From Chloroflexota bacterium (GTDB lineage: Bacteria; Chloroflexota; UBA11872): a stretch of DNA of 64,000 bases. The notes under the pieces were generated by a model that did no database searches, was not told the origin of the DNA, and saw only the letters and a list, made by a program, of their open reading frames with translations. The stretch's first letter is position 1. Each line of letters begins with the position of its first letter. The position numbers were made by a program, and so were the translations under genes. The stretch spans positions 124,001 through 188,000 of the forward strand of contig JAJDZU010000006.1 of the NCBI GenBank assembly GCA_022824495.1, in the 5' to 3' direction. Shown piece after piece: positions 62,792 to 64,000 of this stretch.

Positions 62792-64000
62792 TCAAGACGC
62801 CAGACCGGATTCGGCCGGTTCACCAGTTTCTTCCGGTTTCATCAAGAGGGCCGGCAGGATGGCAACCAGGGCGAGGATCCCCGAGATCATGAAGAGATTC
62901 TGGAACACGGTGAGGCCGGCTCCCAGCAGTTTGGCCTGGGTCTCCGCAAAGTTCACACTCAGCGTCACCTCAGCGGTCAGGCTGTAGAAGCGTTCGATTC
63001 CCCAGGCGGACAGTGCCGCCAGCCCCAGCGCCATGCCCACCATTCGGGATGCCGTGACCAGTGAGGCGGCGACGCCCCAGTAGTCGTCGGGCGCCGCGCT
63101 CAAGGCGCTGACGCCTATCGGCGGGATGACCAGGCCGAATCCCAAACCCGCCGCTACCAGCGGCAAAGTTAGTGGCAGGCCCCCAACGTCTTTGTCCCAG
63201 CCGCTCATCAACAGCAAGCCGGTCCCAATCAAGGCGAGCCCGACGATGCACACACTTCTCACGCCCGTCCAGCGAAGGACGTAGCCGCCTGCCAGCGCCC
63301 CGACCGGAATGGCGGCCGTCAGGCGTACCAGGTTCAGAGCGCTTTCCCAGGTCTCCCGCTGCATCACGGTGTTCGACATAAGGGGCACGCAAACGAGCGT
63401 CATGATCAGCGCGATCCCCACCAGGAACTGGGCGATGTTGGACGACATGAACGCCCTGGAGGTGTACAGGAAGGACGCTAGGAGCGGCTGAATGGCGCGT
63501 CGCTCCACGGCGATCACGACGCCGACCAGGACGACCGCCGCGGCAAGCATGAGGTACGGGACGAGAGACTCACCGGTAAAGATGCCTCGTTGGGCCAGCG
63601 CGAATGTGAGGAGCGTGAGCGCCGCGGCAATCGCAAGTGCCCCCGCGTAGTCCATCTTCGCCGCGGGATTGGCACGGTTCGGCAAGATGGCCAGCAGCGC
63701 AACCAGCAGCAGGCTCTGCGGCACGTCCAACCAGAAAATCCAGCGCCAGCCGATCCACTCCACGATGGCTCCGCCGTAAATCGGGCCCACAACCGATCCG
63801 GCTTCGGCGGAAGCGGCCACGAGTCCAATGGCAACCCCGCGTTTCTCGGTCGATACGGCCGCCACGGCCATCGCCAGGCCTATGGGCACCGTCGCTCCCC
63901 CACCCATGGCCTGGATCACCCTCGCGGGAACGATCCAGTTGAAGCTCGGAGCAAGCGCCACAAACGCGGATCCGACGGCAAATACGAGCAGCGCCGCCTG
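62792..64000 (-). CDS. MFS transporter (DHA2-like), 5' end outside the window
   Basis: A partial major-facilitator transporter, open to the window end. At least ten hydrophobic helices are visible. 'ARVIQAMGGGATVPIGLAMAVAAVSTEKRGVAIGLVAASAEAGSVVGPIYGGAIVEWIGWRWIFWLDVP' is the DHA2 (EmrB/QacA-type) motif: the G-x-x-x-G-P-x-x-G-G of antiporters. The C-terminus ends 'KPEETGEPAESGLAS'. The first two or so helices lie outside the window. Relatives export drugs or metabolites with proton exchange. Confidence 0.9.
   Translation of the reverse strand, partial: QAALLVFAVGSAFVALAPSFNWIVPARVIQAMGGGATVPIGLAMAVAAVSTEKRGVAIGLVAASAEAGSVVGPIYGGAIVEWIGWRWIFWLDVPQSLLLVALLAILPNRANPAAKMDYAGALAIAAALTLLTFALAQRGIFTGESLVPYLMLAAAVVLVGVVIAVERRAIQPLLASFLYTSRAFMSSNIAQFLVGIALIMTLVCVPLMSNTVMQRETWESALNLVRLTAAIPVGALAGGYVLRWTGVRSVCIVGLALIGTGLLLMSGWDKDVGGLPLTLPLVAAGLGFGLVIPPIGVSALSAAPDDYWGVAASLVTASRMVGMALGLAALSAWGIERFYSLTAEVTLSVNFAETQAKLLGAGLTVFQNLFMISGILALVAILPALLMKPEETGEPAESGLAS

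Overview
The window is 64 kb of GC-rich chromosomal DNA from an aerobic, free-living or host-associated bacterium. The gene content fits a member of the Chloroflexota, possibly one of the marine or sponge-associated lineages. Supporting signs are a caa3-type oxidase with a CtaG-type assembly factor, one primary sigma factor, a GroEL with a Gly-Gly-Met tail and no adjacent groES, a MoeA fused to a periplasmic-binding-like domain, a PIM-type acyltransferase, and many oxidoreductase, sulfatase and RraA-like genes. This placement is inference from gene content; no rRNA is present to settle it.

Layout. 1-10.1 kb: DUF72 protein (partial), GT4 glycosyltransferase, RraA-like aldolase, proC, the DNA-uptake pair comEC/comEA, and two tandem moeA genes. 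10.5-16.6 kb: a 953-aa membrane protein, then groL and rpoD converging on a strong shared terminator. 17-22.6 kb: a caa3 cytochrome c oxidase operon (ctaC-ctaD-ctaE-ctaF, then ctaG) beside a cupredoxin-like lipoprotein that has lost copper ligands. 22.6-26.7 kb: a TIM-barrel isomerase, an HTH-metallo-hydrolase fusion and recQ.

26.9-36.0 kb is an extracellular-polysaccharide locus. A plus-strand operon (two GT4 enzymes, a methyltransferase, a hydroxyacid dehydrogenase, a Wzy-like polymerase) converges on a minus-strand operon (Wzz/BY-kinase, a repeat-containing membrane protein, GT2). 36-45.8 kb: DUF1761, lipid acyltransferase, a DEAD-box helicase whose start is not ATG/GTG/TTG, a Gfo/Idh dehydrogenase, a toxin-antitoxin patch (higBA, a truncated MazE-like remnant, an orphan HigA), a DrrAB-type ABC exporter, an FAD oxidoreductase and a glycine-rich RRM protein.

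46-64 kb: sulfatase, a paired M16 protease, a zincin, threonine synthase, RDD protein, HAD hydrolase and methyltransferase, a second Gfo/Idh enzyme, a thioredoxin-fold lipoprotein interrupted by TGA exactly at the first Cys of its CxxC motif (candidate selenoprotein), a 3-hydroxyisobutyrate-dehydrogenase-like enzyme, tRNA-Arg(CCU), a SIMPL protein, phosphofructokinase, a large DUF3604-type protein, a cupin, an aldo/keto-reductase fragment and a partial MFS transporter.

The most notable observation is the candidate selenocysteine codon at 55988-55990. A hairpin lies at roughly the position expected for a bacterial SECIS element. Other points worth checking are the apparent AUC start of the DEAD-box helicase, the degenerate metal sites in several proteins, and the decayed toxin-antitoxin patch.
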